Part shown: piece after piece, positions 41,371-50,592 of the stretch
Position numbering within the stretch: position 1 is the stretch's first letter
Layout of the letters: the number at the start of each line of letters is the position of its first letter
DNA from: an uncultured Christensenella sp.
GTDB lineage: Bacteria; Bacillota; Clostridia; Christensenellales; Pumilibacteraceae
Direction of reading: 5' to 3'
Assembly: GCA_910579205.1 (NCBI GenBank)
Contig: CAJTTD010000003.1
Location: 84,992-148,991, forward strand
Length of the DNA: 64,000 bases
Program-made: the position numbers and the translations under genes
Notes under the pieces: generated by a model
Database searches by the model: none
What the model was told of the DNA's origin: nothing
What the model saw: only the letters and a program-made list of their open reading frames with translations

Positions 41371-42396
41371 TTAAAGCGTTGTTTCTTCTTTGAATATAGG
41401 ATAGCCGTAAGCCTTGTTCGCGCCGAAAAGTTTTCCCACAAAATACTTGTTGGCGGATGCCTCGTTTGTTACTATCACTTTCCCGTGCGCGACAGTCAAG
41501 TCCTCCGAAAACGCGGGGAGCGTCAGTTTTTTGACGAGCGTGCTTCCGTCCAAATAGTACAGAGGCACGTCGAGCGCTTGCGCGTTTCGGTTCTTTTCAA
41601 ACGATACGCTCACCGTAGCTCCGTTGTCCTTGGGCGCGGAGTGGTATTCGAGCGCAGAGTTCTTCAGTCCGTACGACCGCGACAACATAAACGCCCCGTC
41701 AACCGTTGCAAAGCCTTGAACAAGCCCCGCGACCGAAATGCAATACTCGGGATATGGCTGAACGCCTTCCGCCGACATCCATCCGTTTTCGTCCACATCG
41801 TAACAAGAGACTATAGCCCTATTCTCTTCGCCCGACGGCGTTACATATCGGTGTGCCTCTATCGTTTCGTAATTGCCGCTGCGGTAAAACTCCCCAACAT
41901 ACAAATGCTCGTCGTCGGCAAAACAGAACGACGCTTTATTATCTACGGCGATAACTCGCTTTGCCGATACCGCCCCGTCGGCATTGATCAGTTCGTCGAG
42001 CGAAAACATAACGAGTACCGAATCGTTGGCTATATATACGTTATCTTTAACGCAAGCCACGCCGCCGGCGTGCCCTTTAAGCGTAACTCCGTCGCCGTCC
42101 GTCAAACGCACTCTGCGCGCATTTTTGCCGTTTACCAAATAGAGCCTCACACTGTTGTCTCCGTCGTAACCCGTGTGGATGTAAACGTCCCGTTCTTGCG
42201 AGTACGCTATGCCTTGCGGCGCAAAGCCGCTTCCGAGATCGGGAATGCCGCACGCGTATTCGCGCAGCCGCCGCGCTTCGCCGTACATCGCGCAACCTAT
42301 CAAGGCAAGCACGAGATACAGCAGCAAAAACAATGCCGCTATGCCGCCCAGCACGCAGCCCGATATTATACAGGCTTTTTTTGCCGTTTTATTCAT
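41371..42396 (-). CDS. Membrane-anchored protein with predicted extracellular beta-propeller-like domain
   Basis: I do not recognise the family. The 341-residue protein has one N-terminal helix (SGCVLGGIAALFLLLYLVLALIGC) after a short basic stretch, so it is anchored with the rest outside. The body is beta-rich with blade-like segments (FAPQGIAYSQERDVYIHTGY, KDNVYIANDSVLVMFSL, DEHLYVGEFYRSGNYETIE), like six-bladed propeller proteins that bind sugars or act as lyases. GGGAGG lies before ATG 42396. The genes upstream (P-loop kinase, MATE) are on the same strand. Confidence 0.82.
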   Translation of the reverse strand: MNKTAKKACIISGCVLGGIAALFLLLYLVLALIGCAMYGEARRLREYACGIPDLGSGFAPQGIAYSQERDVYIHTGYDGDNSVRLYLVNGKNARRVRLTDGDGVTLKGHAGGVACVKDNVYIANDSVLVMFSLDELINADGAVSAKRVIAVDNKASFCFADDEHLYVGEFYRSGNYETIEAHRYVTPSGEENRAIVSCYDVDENGWMSAEGVQPYPEYCISVAGLVQGFATVDGAFMLSRSYGLKNSALEYHSAPKDNGATVSVSFEKNRNAQALDVPLYYLDGSTLVKKLTLPAFSEDLTVAHGKVIVTNEASANKYFVGKLFGANKAYGYPIFKEETTL

Positions 42397-42452
42397 TTAC
42401 TTATGTCCTCCCGTATTTAAATGCCATATATCTATCATCCGCGCACTCGGCG

Positions 42453-42968
42453 CTACGCGTCCAAATCGTCCAGCCAATCATAAGCGGCTTTTCGACTGTC
42501 GAACACTATGTACGGCTTGCCGCAGTTTTTAAGCACGTCGAGCATTTGCGGAAGCACGTCCGATGCAAAGCCCGTTATCCACTGTCTAAACTCGTCATCG
42601 ATACGCTCTTTACAGCCGTCCGTCATATCCGGTCTTGTCCGCCCTCGGTACTTCCGCTCGCGAGCCAAAACGCCGTTTATGCATTCTTCGGTAGGTATGT
42701 CGAGCAAAACGCAAAAATCGGCGTACTCGAGCCTTGTTTCAAACGTTCTGCCGTAGTTCCCTTCTATTATCCACATCGGCTTTTTCAATTCTTCATTTAG
42801 CAATGCGTCAAAGTCCGCTTTATCGCGTTCATGCCAATCGGGCAGCCACCACAGTTTGTCGAGGTGCACTACCGGCAATCCCAGCTTATTTCCCGCCGCG
42901 ACTGCGAGCGTGCTTTTGCCCGCGCCGCCGCACCCTACTATGAGCACGCGCTTATATGGAAATTTCAC
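42453..42968 (-). CDS. FlaR-like P-loop kinase (annotated in relatives as DNA topology modulation protein)
   Basis: A 171-residue nucleotide-kinase fold protein. Walker A GCGGAGKSTLA, then VVHLDKLWWLPDWHE and WIIEGNYG, and the lid-like RERKYRGRTRPDM. These features mark the FlaR/adenylate-kinase-like family whose real substrate is not settled. Its start overlaps the stop of the MATE gene (ATGA), so the pair is translationally coupled. Confidence 0.88.
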   Translation of the reverse strand: MKFPYKRVLIVGCGGAGKSTLAVAAGNKLGLPVVHLDKLWWLPDWHERDKADFDALLNEELKKPMWIIEGNYGRTFETRLEYADFCVLLDIPTEECINGVLARERKYRGRTRPDMTDGCKERIDDEFRQWITGFASDVLPQMLDVLKNCGKPYIVFDSRKAAYDWLDDLDA

Positions 42969-44392
42969 GATGTCGCCTCCTCTTCGATATTTTTGGCACA
43001 GCCGCTCTCACCATTACCGCCCGCCATAACTTGGGCTTCGCGCCGCTTGAACACGCGCGGAAACGTAACGAATATCACGACTGCCGTTATTATGCCCGCT
43101 ACGAGATCGGCGATACCTTCCGACATAAAAACGCCCGCAAAGCCTATATAGTGCGTCAACACGTAACACAGCGGTATCAATATCACCACTTTGCGCATGA
43201 CAGCGAGTATGAGCGCCGTTCGCGCTTGACCGAGCGCGATGTTCACATTTTGCAAAGTCATCTGCACAAAGAACATTATCGATCCCATCAAAAAATACGG
43301 CGCATATCCGACCACTATCTTTTTTACGCTGTCGCTTGCCGAAAACAAATACGCGTACATCTGCGGGAACGCCATGGAAAGCGACCACACCGCCACTGCG
43401 TAAATAAACGCGACTATAGTTAATATCTTTACTCCCGATCTAAGCCTCTTCGCGTTGCCCCGACCGTAATTGTAACTTATGAACGGCTGCATGCCGTATC
43501 CCAACCCGTTGAGCGGCAGCGAAATTATCTGCAGCGCGCTCATCATCACCGTCAGCGCGGCTGTATGATCTTTGTCTCCGCCCGTCGCCGCTCTGAGGTT
43601 TACGTTGAAAACTATCTGTATGGCGCACTCGGTCAGCGTCATTATAAACGGCGAAAAGCCGAGCGACAGTATGGAAAATATACGCTTGCCGTTAGGGCGC
43701 ATATCTCCGACGCGCACTTTGAATATGCTTCTTTTCGTAAAGAAGAACGCTATTATCCAAACAAACGATAAAAACTGTGATATTACCGTCGCGAGCGCCG
43801 CGCCCTTTACGCCCATATCGAGCGCGAAAATAAACAGCGGGTCGAGCGCGATATTAGCCGCCGCGCCTATAGACACCGATAGCATTGCGATAAACGAACT
43901 TCCTTGCGCAGTGATAAACGGATTGAGACCTTGCGCCAGCAATACAAACACCGTGCCCGCCGAGTATATCTCGAGATACGACGCGGCAAACTCGACGGCG
44001 ACGGGCGGGCAGCCGAACAAAACAACTATTTCCTCGGCGAGAAAAAACACCGTCAAACTGACGATAACGCCCGTTATCGCCAATAACGCGATGGAAGTAT
44101 TGAATAACTTGTTAGCTTCTATCTTGTCGTTTTCGCCCAGCTTCATGCTCGCCCGCGGCGACCCGCCCAATCCTATCAGATTGGCAAACGCTTGAATTAT
44201 GAGCGTTACGGGCAGCACTACGCCGAGCGCCGCAAGCGCGTCCATGCCCACTTCGTCGATATGGGCAACGTACATTCTATCTACTATGTTGTATAAAAAC
44301 GTTATAAGTTGAGCTATTACCGCGGGGATGGTCAATTTAAACACAAGCCGCAGTATTTTGCCTTTTTCCAATTGTTCGGTAGCGTCGATCAT
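42965..44392 (-). CDS. MATE-family efflux transporter
   Basis: A 475-residue twelve-helix exporter, different in sequence from the one at 16586-18088. N-terminus LVFKLTIPAVIAQLITFLYNIVDRMYV, central FNPFITAQGSS-like region (LNPFITAQGSSFIAML), and a hydrophilic tail after PRVFKRREAQ. It resembles the NorM/VmrA-like group. ATG 44392 is chosen; the in-frame TTG 12 nt upstream has no better site. First gene of a three-gene minus-strand unit. Confidence 0.92.
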   Translation of the reverse strand: MIDATEQLEKGKILRLVFKLTIPAVIAQLITFLYNIVDRMYVAHIDEVGMDALAALGVVLPVTLIIQAFANLIGLGGSPRASMKLGENDKIEANKLFNTSIALLAITGVIVSLTVFFLAEEIVVLFGCPPVAVEFAASYLEIYSAGTVFVLLAQGLNPFITAQGSSFIAMLSVSIGAAANIALDPLFIFALDMGVKGAALATVISQFLSFVWIIAFFFTKRSIFKVRVGDMRPNGKRIFSILSLGFSPFIMTLTECAIQIVFNVNLRAATGGDKDHTAALTVMMSALQIISLPLNGLGYGMQPFISYNYGRGNAKRLRSGVKILTIVAFIYAVAVWSLSMAFPQMYAYLFSASDSVKKIVVGYAPYFLMGSIMFFVQMTLQNVNIALGQARTALILAVMRKVVILIPLCYVLTHYIGFAGVFMSEGIADLVAGIITAVVIFVTFPRVFKRREAQVMAGGNGESGCAKNIEEEATS

Positions 44393-44467
44393 ATCACCGT
44401 CCAAAGCGCCTTAAAACAGGCTCTTCAGCTTTGCTTTTTATTTTTTATTCTGTTGTATGATCACAGT

Positions 44468-47257
44468 CTACGAAGCGAACGCAACAGAGCCGTGAGACGG
44501 CACAGTACTCGAGCCGAACACGGGAGCGCCGCTCGCCGATACCGTTTTTTGTTCGTACGAAAAATTATGGTACGACGTTACGGTAGAACGTCCGTCCGTT
44601 ACAACTATCTTGAGCATGCCGTTTTCCACCAAACAAGTCGCCTTTCCGTTGATAAGAACGGGATGATCGTTTCTAAGCTTTGTCAAGCCCTGCACGTAAC
44701 TGAGCAGCGAATTTGCGTCGGAGAGCTGTTCTTCTACGCTCGCAGTACCCTCGTTGAACATAAAGTCGCGCATAGCGGTGCATTTATATTGCCATGTCGA
44801 GTTCCACTTCATAGATTGACGGAAGCAGTCGTCGGGGCTGTTGCCCGAAGGTTTATAGCCTATCAAGCCTATCTCGTCGCCGTAATATATCCAGCTAAGC
44901 CCGGGTAAAGTCATTGTAACGGCAAAGTAGAGTTTCATGTAATCTTCGTCGTCTCCGCACGCTCTAGACAATCGCGGTATGTCGTGATTGGAGCTTATCA
45001 TGGAGTTTACCGGGCGGTCGCCGCGCTCGCGCTCGTACTGCGCGGCGTTGGAATTGAACGTGCTTGCCACGCTTGATACGTCGCCGAATACCATCTTGTT
45101 GGGAAGATCGTAATAAGTATTAAAGTCGAACAGAGAGTCCATGCCAGCATAAAACTTGGATACGTCGCCTACGTTGCCCGACAGTTGTTCGCCGAGCAAG
45201 AAGCAATGCGGCCATTTGGACTTCAGCTTGTAGTTGAATTCTTTAAAGAACTCGACGTTTTTGGTGAGATTGTAATTGTACGGTTTGTCGTACGATCCAC
45301 CCTCTACGTCGCCGCTCTTGTTTTCGCTTTCGTCCCACATAAACACGTGTTTTATAGCGTCCATGCGGAATCCGTCCAGACCGTAATTCATCCAATATGC
45401 AGCCACGTCCGCCATAGCGTCGCGCACCGCTTGACAATCGTAATTCAGCTCGGGCATGTTGCTTCCGAACGACGAATAAAAATACCAGCCGTCGCCCGTG
45501 GAATGCCATCTGTTAGAACTCGAAACGCCCGAATTTTTCCATCTGTAAAAGTCGCGGTATCTTACCGTTTCTTTCGTTCCGTCTTGATAGGTAACGTCCT
45601 CTATAACGCCGCGCCGAGATTTTATAAACCATTCGTTTTGCGGCGACGTGTGATTTACCACGAGATCCATTATCACCTTTATGCCGCGGCTGTGCGCTTT
45701 GTACACAAGCTCGCGGTAATCGGCGTTTGTGCCGAACTTGGGATCTATTGCGTAATAATCGTAGCAATCGTAGCCGTGCATGGAGTTGCTGCTTTGAATG
45801 GGGGTGAGCCAAAGTACGTCCACATTGAGAGCATCCAAATACGGCAGTTGTTTGATAATGCCTTGAAGATCGCCCACGCCGTCGCCGTCGCTGTCGCAGA
45901 ACGACGCGACGAATATTTGATAGCCTACGCCCATCTCGTCTATATCGTCCGCAGTCTTAAACTTGTCAAGCCCCGCGGCAAACGTTCTGTCTACGTCCGA
46001 TATGTTAGCTCTGAGCGGCTCGGTCATAGCCGAATCGTCGCCTCCCTCGGGCGAAAAACGATTGCTGCCGCTGTCCGTATAAAACTCTTTTACAAACCAG
46101 TGATAGCTTCCGCCCACTCTCATGGTGTCGGACAAACGCACCGAATTGTCTCCGCCGTCCGACGCGCCCCAAACATAATCGTAACCGCCTTCTTCTATTA
46201 TAGCTATTTTAAAGTTGACAGTAGACGGAGAACCGAGCGCGTCGAGATCTATGGCAAGCGCGATGCCCGCTTCGTCTCTGCCCGCCGAAGTGAATCTTAT
46301 TCCGCCGCCCGTAGTCCATGCCCATACAGCCCAACCGCTGTAATCGCCCGCCGAACGCAAGTAATGTATGTATAGCGTAGAATCATCACGCATTCCGATA
46401 GGCGGGTCGTACTCGTAGCCGCCTACGTCGCCGCCTTCTGTCCATCTTGCGAAAAACGTCGTATCCGTATCGAGTTTGCCGCTTGCAAAATCCCACGCCG
46501 TATTGCCGTCTTCCGCGTACCAGCCGCTCAGCCTATAGCCGCTCAACGACACGTTGGGCGCGGTTATGCTTTTGCCTTTATCCACAGTCTGCGCGGGCGG
46601 GTTGCTCAGCCCCTTTCGTCTCGCGTCGAGACCGACGTTGAATGTTGCCGTAACCTTTCCGTTTTCGGGGGGTTCGCCTTGATTGCCGCCGTCTTTCCAT
46701 TTGGCGTATATGACGGTATCTTTAGCGATGGTCATGCTGCCGAAATTCCACTGTGTACCGAACGATCCGTCCGTATACCAACCGTCGAAAACATATCCGT
46801 TTTTCTGCGGATCGGAAGGTCGCGTCGCCTTGCCGCCCTTTTCTATTCTTTGACTGTCTACGGACGATCCGCCGTCGGTATCGAACGTTACCGTAAAAAT
46901 TTCCGTCGCGCCGTTCGTCCACTTTGCGTAAAGCGTTATATCGCTGTTTACGGTGCGCGTCTCGAATCCCCATACGTCGGAAAGCGTTTCTTTATCCGCG
47001 TACCAATCGACGAAAGTATGCCCCGCCTTAGTCGGCGCGGTCGGACGCATCGCTTTGCCGCCCGCTTGTACGACTTGACTTTTTACCGCGCTGCCGCCGT
47101 TGCTGTCGAACGTTACGGTATAGCTTACGCCGTCATCTGTATCTACGGGACGCTTGGGTCTGCAACCCGTAAGCGCGAATACAAAAAGCATCGCCACTGC
47201 GGACAATACCGCTACGATACGCAGTCTGCGATCAGTCGAACGTGTCTTCATAATCAT
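44468..47257 (-). CDS. Surface GH13 alpha-amylase/pullulanase-like lipoprotein with three InlB-type repeats
   Basis: A 929-residue secreted glycosidase. Signal peptide with lipobox LTGC (Cys32); three Listeria-Bacteroides/InlB B-repeats at about 45-290 (TVTFDSNGG, TVTFDTDGG, then a diverged third); a carbohydrate-binding domain of pullulanase type (STLYIHYLRSAGDYSGWAVW); then a GH13 barrel. Catalytic residues: nucleophile Asp633 (GFRMDAIKH), acid/base Glu690 (LLGEQLSG) and Asp759 (SNHDIPR). It should degrade starch or related alpha-glucans at the cell surface. GGAGG precedes ATG 47257; the gene begins 26 bp inside the upstream gene. Confidence 0.95.
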   Translation of the reverse strand: MIMKTRSTDRRLRIVAVLSAVAMLFVFALTGCRPKRPVDTDDGVSYTVTFDSNGGSAVKSQVVQAGGKAMRPTAPTKAGHTFVDWYADKETLSDVWGFETRTVNSDITLYAKWTNGATEIFTVTFDTDGGSSVDSQRIEKGGKATRPSDPQKNGYVFDGWYTDGSFGTQWNFGSMTIAKDTVIYAKWKDGGNQGEPPENGKVTATFNVGLDARRKGLSNPPAQTVDKGKSITAPNVSLSGYRLSGWYAEDGNTAWDFASGKLDTDTTFFARWTEGGDVGGYEYDPPIGMRDDSTLYIHYLRSAGDYSGWAVWAWTTGGGIRFTSAGRDEAGIALAIDLDALGSPSTVNFKIAIIEEGGYDYVWGASDGGDNSVRLSDTMRVGGSYHWFVKEFYTDSGSNRFSPEGGDDSAMTEPLRANISDVDRTFAAGLDKFKTADDIDEMGVGYQIFVASFCDSDGDGVGDLQGIIKQLPYLDALNVDVLWLTPIQSSNSMHGYDCYDYYAIDPKFGTNADYRELVYKAHSRGIKVIMDLVVNHTSPQNEWFIKSRRGVIEDVTYQDGTKETVRYRDFYRWKNSGVSSSNRWHSTGDGWYFYSSFGSNMPELNYDCQAVRDAMADVAAYWMNYGLDGFRMDAIKHVFMWDESENKSGDVEGGSYDKPYNYNLTKNVEFFKEFNYKLKSKWPHCFLLGEQLSGNVGDVSKFYAGMDSLFDFNTYYDLPNKMVFGDVSSVASTFNSNAAQYERERGDRPVNSMISSNHDIPRLSRACGDDEDYMKLYFAVTMTLPGLSWIYYGDEIGLIGYKPSGNSPDDCFRQSMKWNSTWQYKCTAMRDFMFNEGTASVEEQLSDANSLLSYVQGLTKLRNDHPVLINGKATCLVENGMLKIVVTDGRSTVTSYHNFSYEQKTVSASGAPVFGSSTVPSHGSVAFAS

Positions 47258-48095
47258 CTATCCTCCCGACATCCGATCTTTTAACGTGCACGCGTCTTTG
47301 ACGCGTGTTTTCCGAGCGTTTATTACCGCCCGATCTTCCGCCGTTGTTTGCGGTATTACCTTTCGGGAGCGTAAACCTTACCGTTACCGCGAGCGCCGCG
47401 GCACATACGGCTATTGCTGCCGATATCAATGCGACGCGGTTTGCGGTAGCAAACCCGACCGACGCGAGCGCAATACCACCGACCAGCAAAACGACCGCAC
47501 CCAAAGCGTACGCGCCTTTTACCTTCGCGCCTTTATTCGCGGACATACGCCCCGCGACCGCCCAAGCGACGGCGCAAGCGGCAAATACTGCAAGCCCGAG
47601 TATTTGCGCCCATTTTACATAAACATACACGCCGTAAACGGCAACGCCCGCGCCTATAGCTTCGGCTATCAAAATCAAGTACGTAACTATCGCGGCAATA
47701 TTCAATGTTCCGCTGCGGCTCGCTTTGACCTTATGCTCGGTCAGCTTGAGTTTTTTTCCGCGTTCTTCTTCCCATATACCGCTCAACTTGGCGTTTATGC
47801 GCGCTACGGTATCACGCCTTTTGGTACTTACGGAATATGCGAGTGCGTTTTTGCAATAAACGGAATCGAATGGCGTAGACGGCGCGGGCGCGCCCGACCG
47901 CGCGGCTTGAACAAACTGCGCCTCAAGCTCGGTCTCCATTTCCCCGTCGTTCTTCCAACGGTATTTACAAAGCATAAGCGCCCACCACAGCTCGCCGTCG
48001 TTAGGTCTGCCGTCGAGCGCCTTAGTCAGTTTTTTACGAGCAAGCTCGAAATCCCCCGCCGCGAGCGCTTTTTTTCCGTCGGTCATGTTAGACAT
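47232..48095 (-). CDS. Membrane protein with N-terminal TPR-like domain
   Basis: A 287-residue protein of unknown function. Residues 1-75 form TPR-like helices (ALAAGDFELARKKLTKALDG, GELWWALMLCKY); about 130-245 hold four membrane helices; the tail is basic and Asn/Gly/Arg-rich (NNGGRSGGNKR). The start is ATG 48095, 6 nt after a perfect TATAAT, with no Shine-Dalgarno (ATG 48086 is a second choice), so a leaderless mRNA is predicted. It overlaps and precedes the amylase gene, so it may aid its export or regulation. Confidence 0.82.
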   Translation of the reverse strand: MSNMTDGKKALAAGDFELARKKLTKALDGRPNDGELWWALMLCKYRWKNDGEMETELEAQFVQAARSGAPAPSTPFDSVYCKNALAYSVSTKRRDTVARINAKLSGIWEEERGKKLKLTEHKVKASRSGTLNIAAIVTYLILIAEAIGAGVAVYGVYVYVKWAQILGLAVFAACAVAWAVAGRMSANKGAKVKGAYALGAVVLLVGGIALASVGFATANRVALISAAIAVCAAALAVTVRFTLPKGNTANNGGRSGGNKRSENTRQRRVHVKRSDVGRIDDYEDTFD

Positions 48096-48101
48096 GTTAA
48101 A

Positions 48102-48206
48102 ATTATATAATGCCGCGCGGATATTGTCAAGCGTTTGCGAAGCGACCCCGCGGCGAGCGCGCCGCGCAAAACAATGCTTGACATACCTTGATACTTATGA
48201 TACAAT
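48102..48206. promoter_or_regulatory. Divergent pair of consensus promoters, both leaderless
   Basis: Minus strand: TTGACA (48125-48130), 17-bp spacer, TATAAT (48102-48107), 6 nt, ATG 48095. Plus strand: TTGACA (48178-48183), 17-bp spacer, TACAAT (48201-48206), 7 nt, ATG 48214. Neither start has a ribosome-binding site. Confidence 0.85.
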
Positions 48207-48213
48207 GACAAAA

Positions 48214-50550
48214 ATGGACGCGGAAAGACTTGACATAGATAAAACGCTGCGTTTCTTAACGCTCGACGAAAAAATAGATATGCTGTCCGGCAGCGATATG
48301 TGGCACACATTCGGCGCGGGAGAACTTCCGCGAGCGCGAATGGCGGACGGACCGAACGGGCTTAGAATGACAGACGGCATAAGCGCGTCCGCTGTTCCCT
48401 CCACGTGTTACCCCACTCCGTCCATGCTCGCCAACAGTTGGGACCCCGCGCTGCTTTACAACGTGGGCGCGGCGATAGGCAGAGAAGCCACGGCGATGGG
48501 CGTAAACATGCTGCTCGCGCCTTGTCTCAACATAAAGCGCAATGCGCTCGGCGGGCGCAACTTCGAGTTTTTCTCCGAAGACCCAATGCTCAACGGCGAA
48601 CTTGGAAAAGCATTCATACACGGCGTTCAGTCCACGGGCGTTGGCGCATGCGTCAAGCATTTTGCCGCCAACAACCGCGAGACCGAACGCATGTATTCCG
48701 ATTCGGTAACGGACGCGCGCGCGCTGCGCGAGATATATTTAAAACCGTTTGAAACGGCGCTTTCCGCCGAACCCGCCGCGATCATGTGCGCTTACAATAA
48801 AGTGAACGGAAAATATTGTTCGGAAAACGATTATCTTTTAAAATCGGTGTTGCGCAAAGAATGGGAATTTAACGGCGTAACTTTGTCCGATTGGGGCGCG
48901 GTACGCAACAGAGCGACTTCGCTCGCCGCGGGGCTTGACCTTGCCATGCCCTACTCTCCGCTGTTTGCCGACGACGTTAAAACGGCGCTCGAATACGGCG
49001 AAATATCGGAAGCGGACATAGACGACGCATTGCGCCGCATACTCGAGCTTGTGGACAATGTTTACCTCGAGCCGTACGGCGATTACGACAGCGACGCGCA
49101 CGATAAGCTAAGCTACAACGCCGCGGTAGACAGCGTGGTGCTGCTAAAAAACGAGAACGGCTTTTTGCCCCTCACAAAAAATATGCGCGTAGCCGTTATA
49201 GGCGCGTATGCGGAAAACGCGCCCGTGCAGGGCGGCGGAAGTTCGCACGTTACCGCACTGAAATACATGTCGCCGCTCGACGCTTTTGCATTCCGCTCCG
49301 TCGAAGTGTCGTATTTCCGCGGCTACGGCAAAAACGCGAAAGAAAACAAAACGCTTTACGAAGAAGCGCTCGCGGGCGCGGCATCGTCCGATGCTGTGAT
49401 AGTGTATGCGGGCGTTCCCGCGCCGCACGAAGGCGCGGATAGGATCGACCTCGCGCTCCCGCCCGAACAGAACGAACTCATAACGGGCCTGACAAACGCG
49501 GGACATCGCGTAGTCGTTGTGCTTTGCACGCCCGGCGCGGTACAAATGCCGTGGATCAACCGCGTGCGCGCGGTAGTGTACGGCGGGCTCAACGGTCAAA
49601 ACGGCGCGACGGCGGCGGTGGACGTACTGTTCGGCAGAGTCAATCCGCGCGGCAAGCTCGCCGAAACGTTCCCGCTCGAAGCGACAGATATTGTCAGCTC
49701 GCGACAAGATATTTACAAAGAGAGCATATTCGTCGGATACAGATATTACGACTCCGCCGATAAGCCCGTACTCTTCCCTTTCGGACACGGACTGTCGTTT
49801 TCGGACATTTCATACGACGGCATGCGCGTAAAGCGACTGAGCGGAAACGAGTTCGAAGTGTCGGTAACGCTCACAAACAACTCCGCGCGCGACGCATACG
49901 AAACGGTGCAGATATACGTATCCGACCGCACGGGCAGAATAATGTGCGCTAAAAAACAGCTCGCGGGCTTTAAAAAGATACACATCGAAGGCAAGACGAG
50001 CGCGGTCGCCGATATAAAACTGAACAAGACCGCGTTTGAATTCTTCAATACGGAAAGCGGAAAATTCAGCGTTTGCGACGGCGAATTCAAGATAATGTGC
50101 GCATCGTCATCCGCCGACGTCAAGCACGAGATAAGCGTCAAAGTGGACGGCGATCACGTTGGCAAGACCGACGTTCCCTCGTCGTACAAGCTCCCCCTTT
50201 CGGGCGTTTTCTCCGACGACGACTTTAAAACGCTTTACGGCGATGAACTTCCCCATATCCCCGCGCCCGCAAAACGCGGCGAATTCACTTTGGATAACTG
50301 TATAAACGATATGGCAAAGACTGCCGCGGGAAAAATCGCCGCGGCGGCGGTGCGGCGAAAAGCCAAGGCTTACGGCGCGCAAGGCTCGCCCGAACGCGAC
50401 GCGTTTATAGCGTCGGCAATGGGCACGCCGCTTTCCGCTGTAGCCGCCATGTCGGACGGAGCAATGTCGGTCAACGCCGCCAAAGGTCTTGCGGAAGCGG
50501 CAAACGGCAAGATATTCAAAGGCATAAAACTGATACTCAAAAAAAATTGA
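48214..50550 (+). CDS. Glycoside hydrolase family 3 beta-glycosidase
   Basis: A 778-residue enzyme that removes terminal beta-linked sugars. GH3 N-terminal barrel with MADGPNGLRM, CVKHFAANNRETER and nucleophile Asp226 in VTLSDWGA; C-terminal sandwich (APVQGGGSSHV, LPPEQNELI) and a fibronectin III-like domain (about 570-640), followed by an extra ~100-residue helical tail ending in ILKKN. There is no signal peptide, so it acts inside the cell. ATG 48205 lies within the -10 box and cannot be on that transcript, so ATG 48214 is used. The RelA-like gene follows after 42 bp. Confidence 0.95.
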   Translation: MDAERLDIDKTLRFLTLDEKIDMLSGSDMWHTFGAGELPRARMADGPNGLRMTDGISASAVPSTCYPTPSMLANSWDPALLYNVGAAIGREATAMGVNMLLAPCLNIKRNALGGRNFEFFSEDPMLNGELGKAFIHGVQSTGVGACVKHFAANNRETERMYSDSVTDARALREIYLKPFETALSAEPAAIMCAYNKVNGKYCSENDYLLKSVLRKEWEFNGVTLSDWGAVRNRATSLAAGLDLAMPYSPLFADDVKTALEYGEISEADIDDALRRILELVDNVYLEPYGDYDSDAHDKLSYNAAVDSVVLLKNENGFLPLTKNMRVAVIGAYAENAPVQGGGSSHVTALKYMSPLDAFAFRSVEVSYFRGYGKNAKENKTLYEEALAGAASSDAVIVYAGVPAPHEGADRIDLALPPEQNELITGLTNAGHRVVVVLCTPGAVQMPWINRVRAVVYGGLNGQNGATAAVDVLFGRVNPRGKLAETFPLEATDIVSSRQDIYKESIFVGYRYYDSADKPVLFPFGHGLSFSDISYDGMRVKRLSGNEFEVSVTLTNNSARDAYETVQIYVSDRTGRIMCAKKQLAGFKKIHIEGKTSAVADIKLNKTAFEFFNTESGKFSVCDGEFKIMCASSSADVKHEISVKVDGDHVGKTDVPSSYKLPLSGVFSDDDFKTLYGDELPHIPAPAKRGEFTLDNCINDMAKTAAGKIAAAAVRRKAKAYGAQGSPERDAFIASAMGTPLSAVAAMSDGAMSVNAAKGLAEAANGKIFKGIKLILKKN

Positions 50551-50592
50551 CGGCAACGGAGCAGCTCCGCGCATTGAGCGGATGAGGAGATC

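Noticed and set aside
48205..48213. ATG 48205 as start of the GH3 gene
   Set aside because: It overlaps the last bases of the -10 hexamer of a consensus promoter, so it would not be on the transcript; it remains possible only if a further upstream promoter is used.
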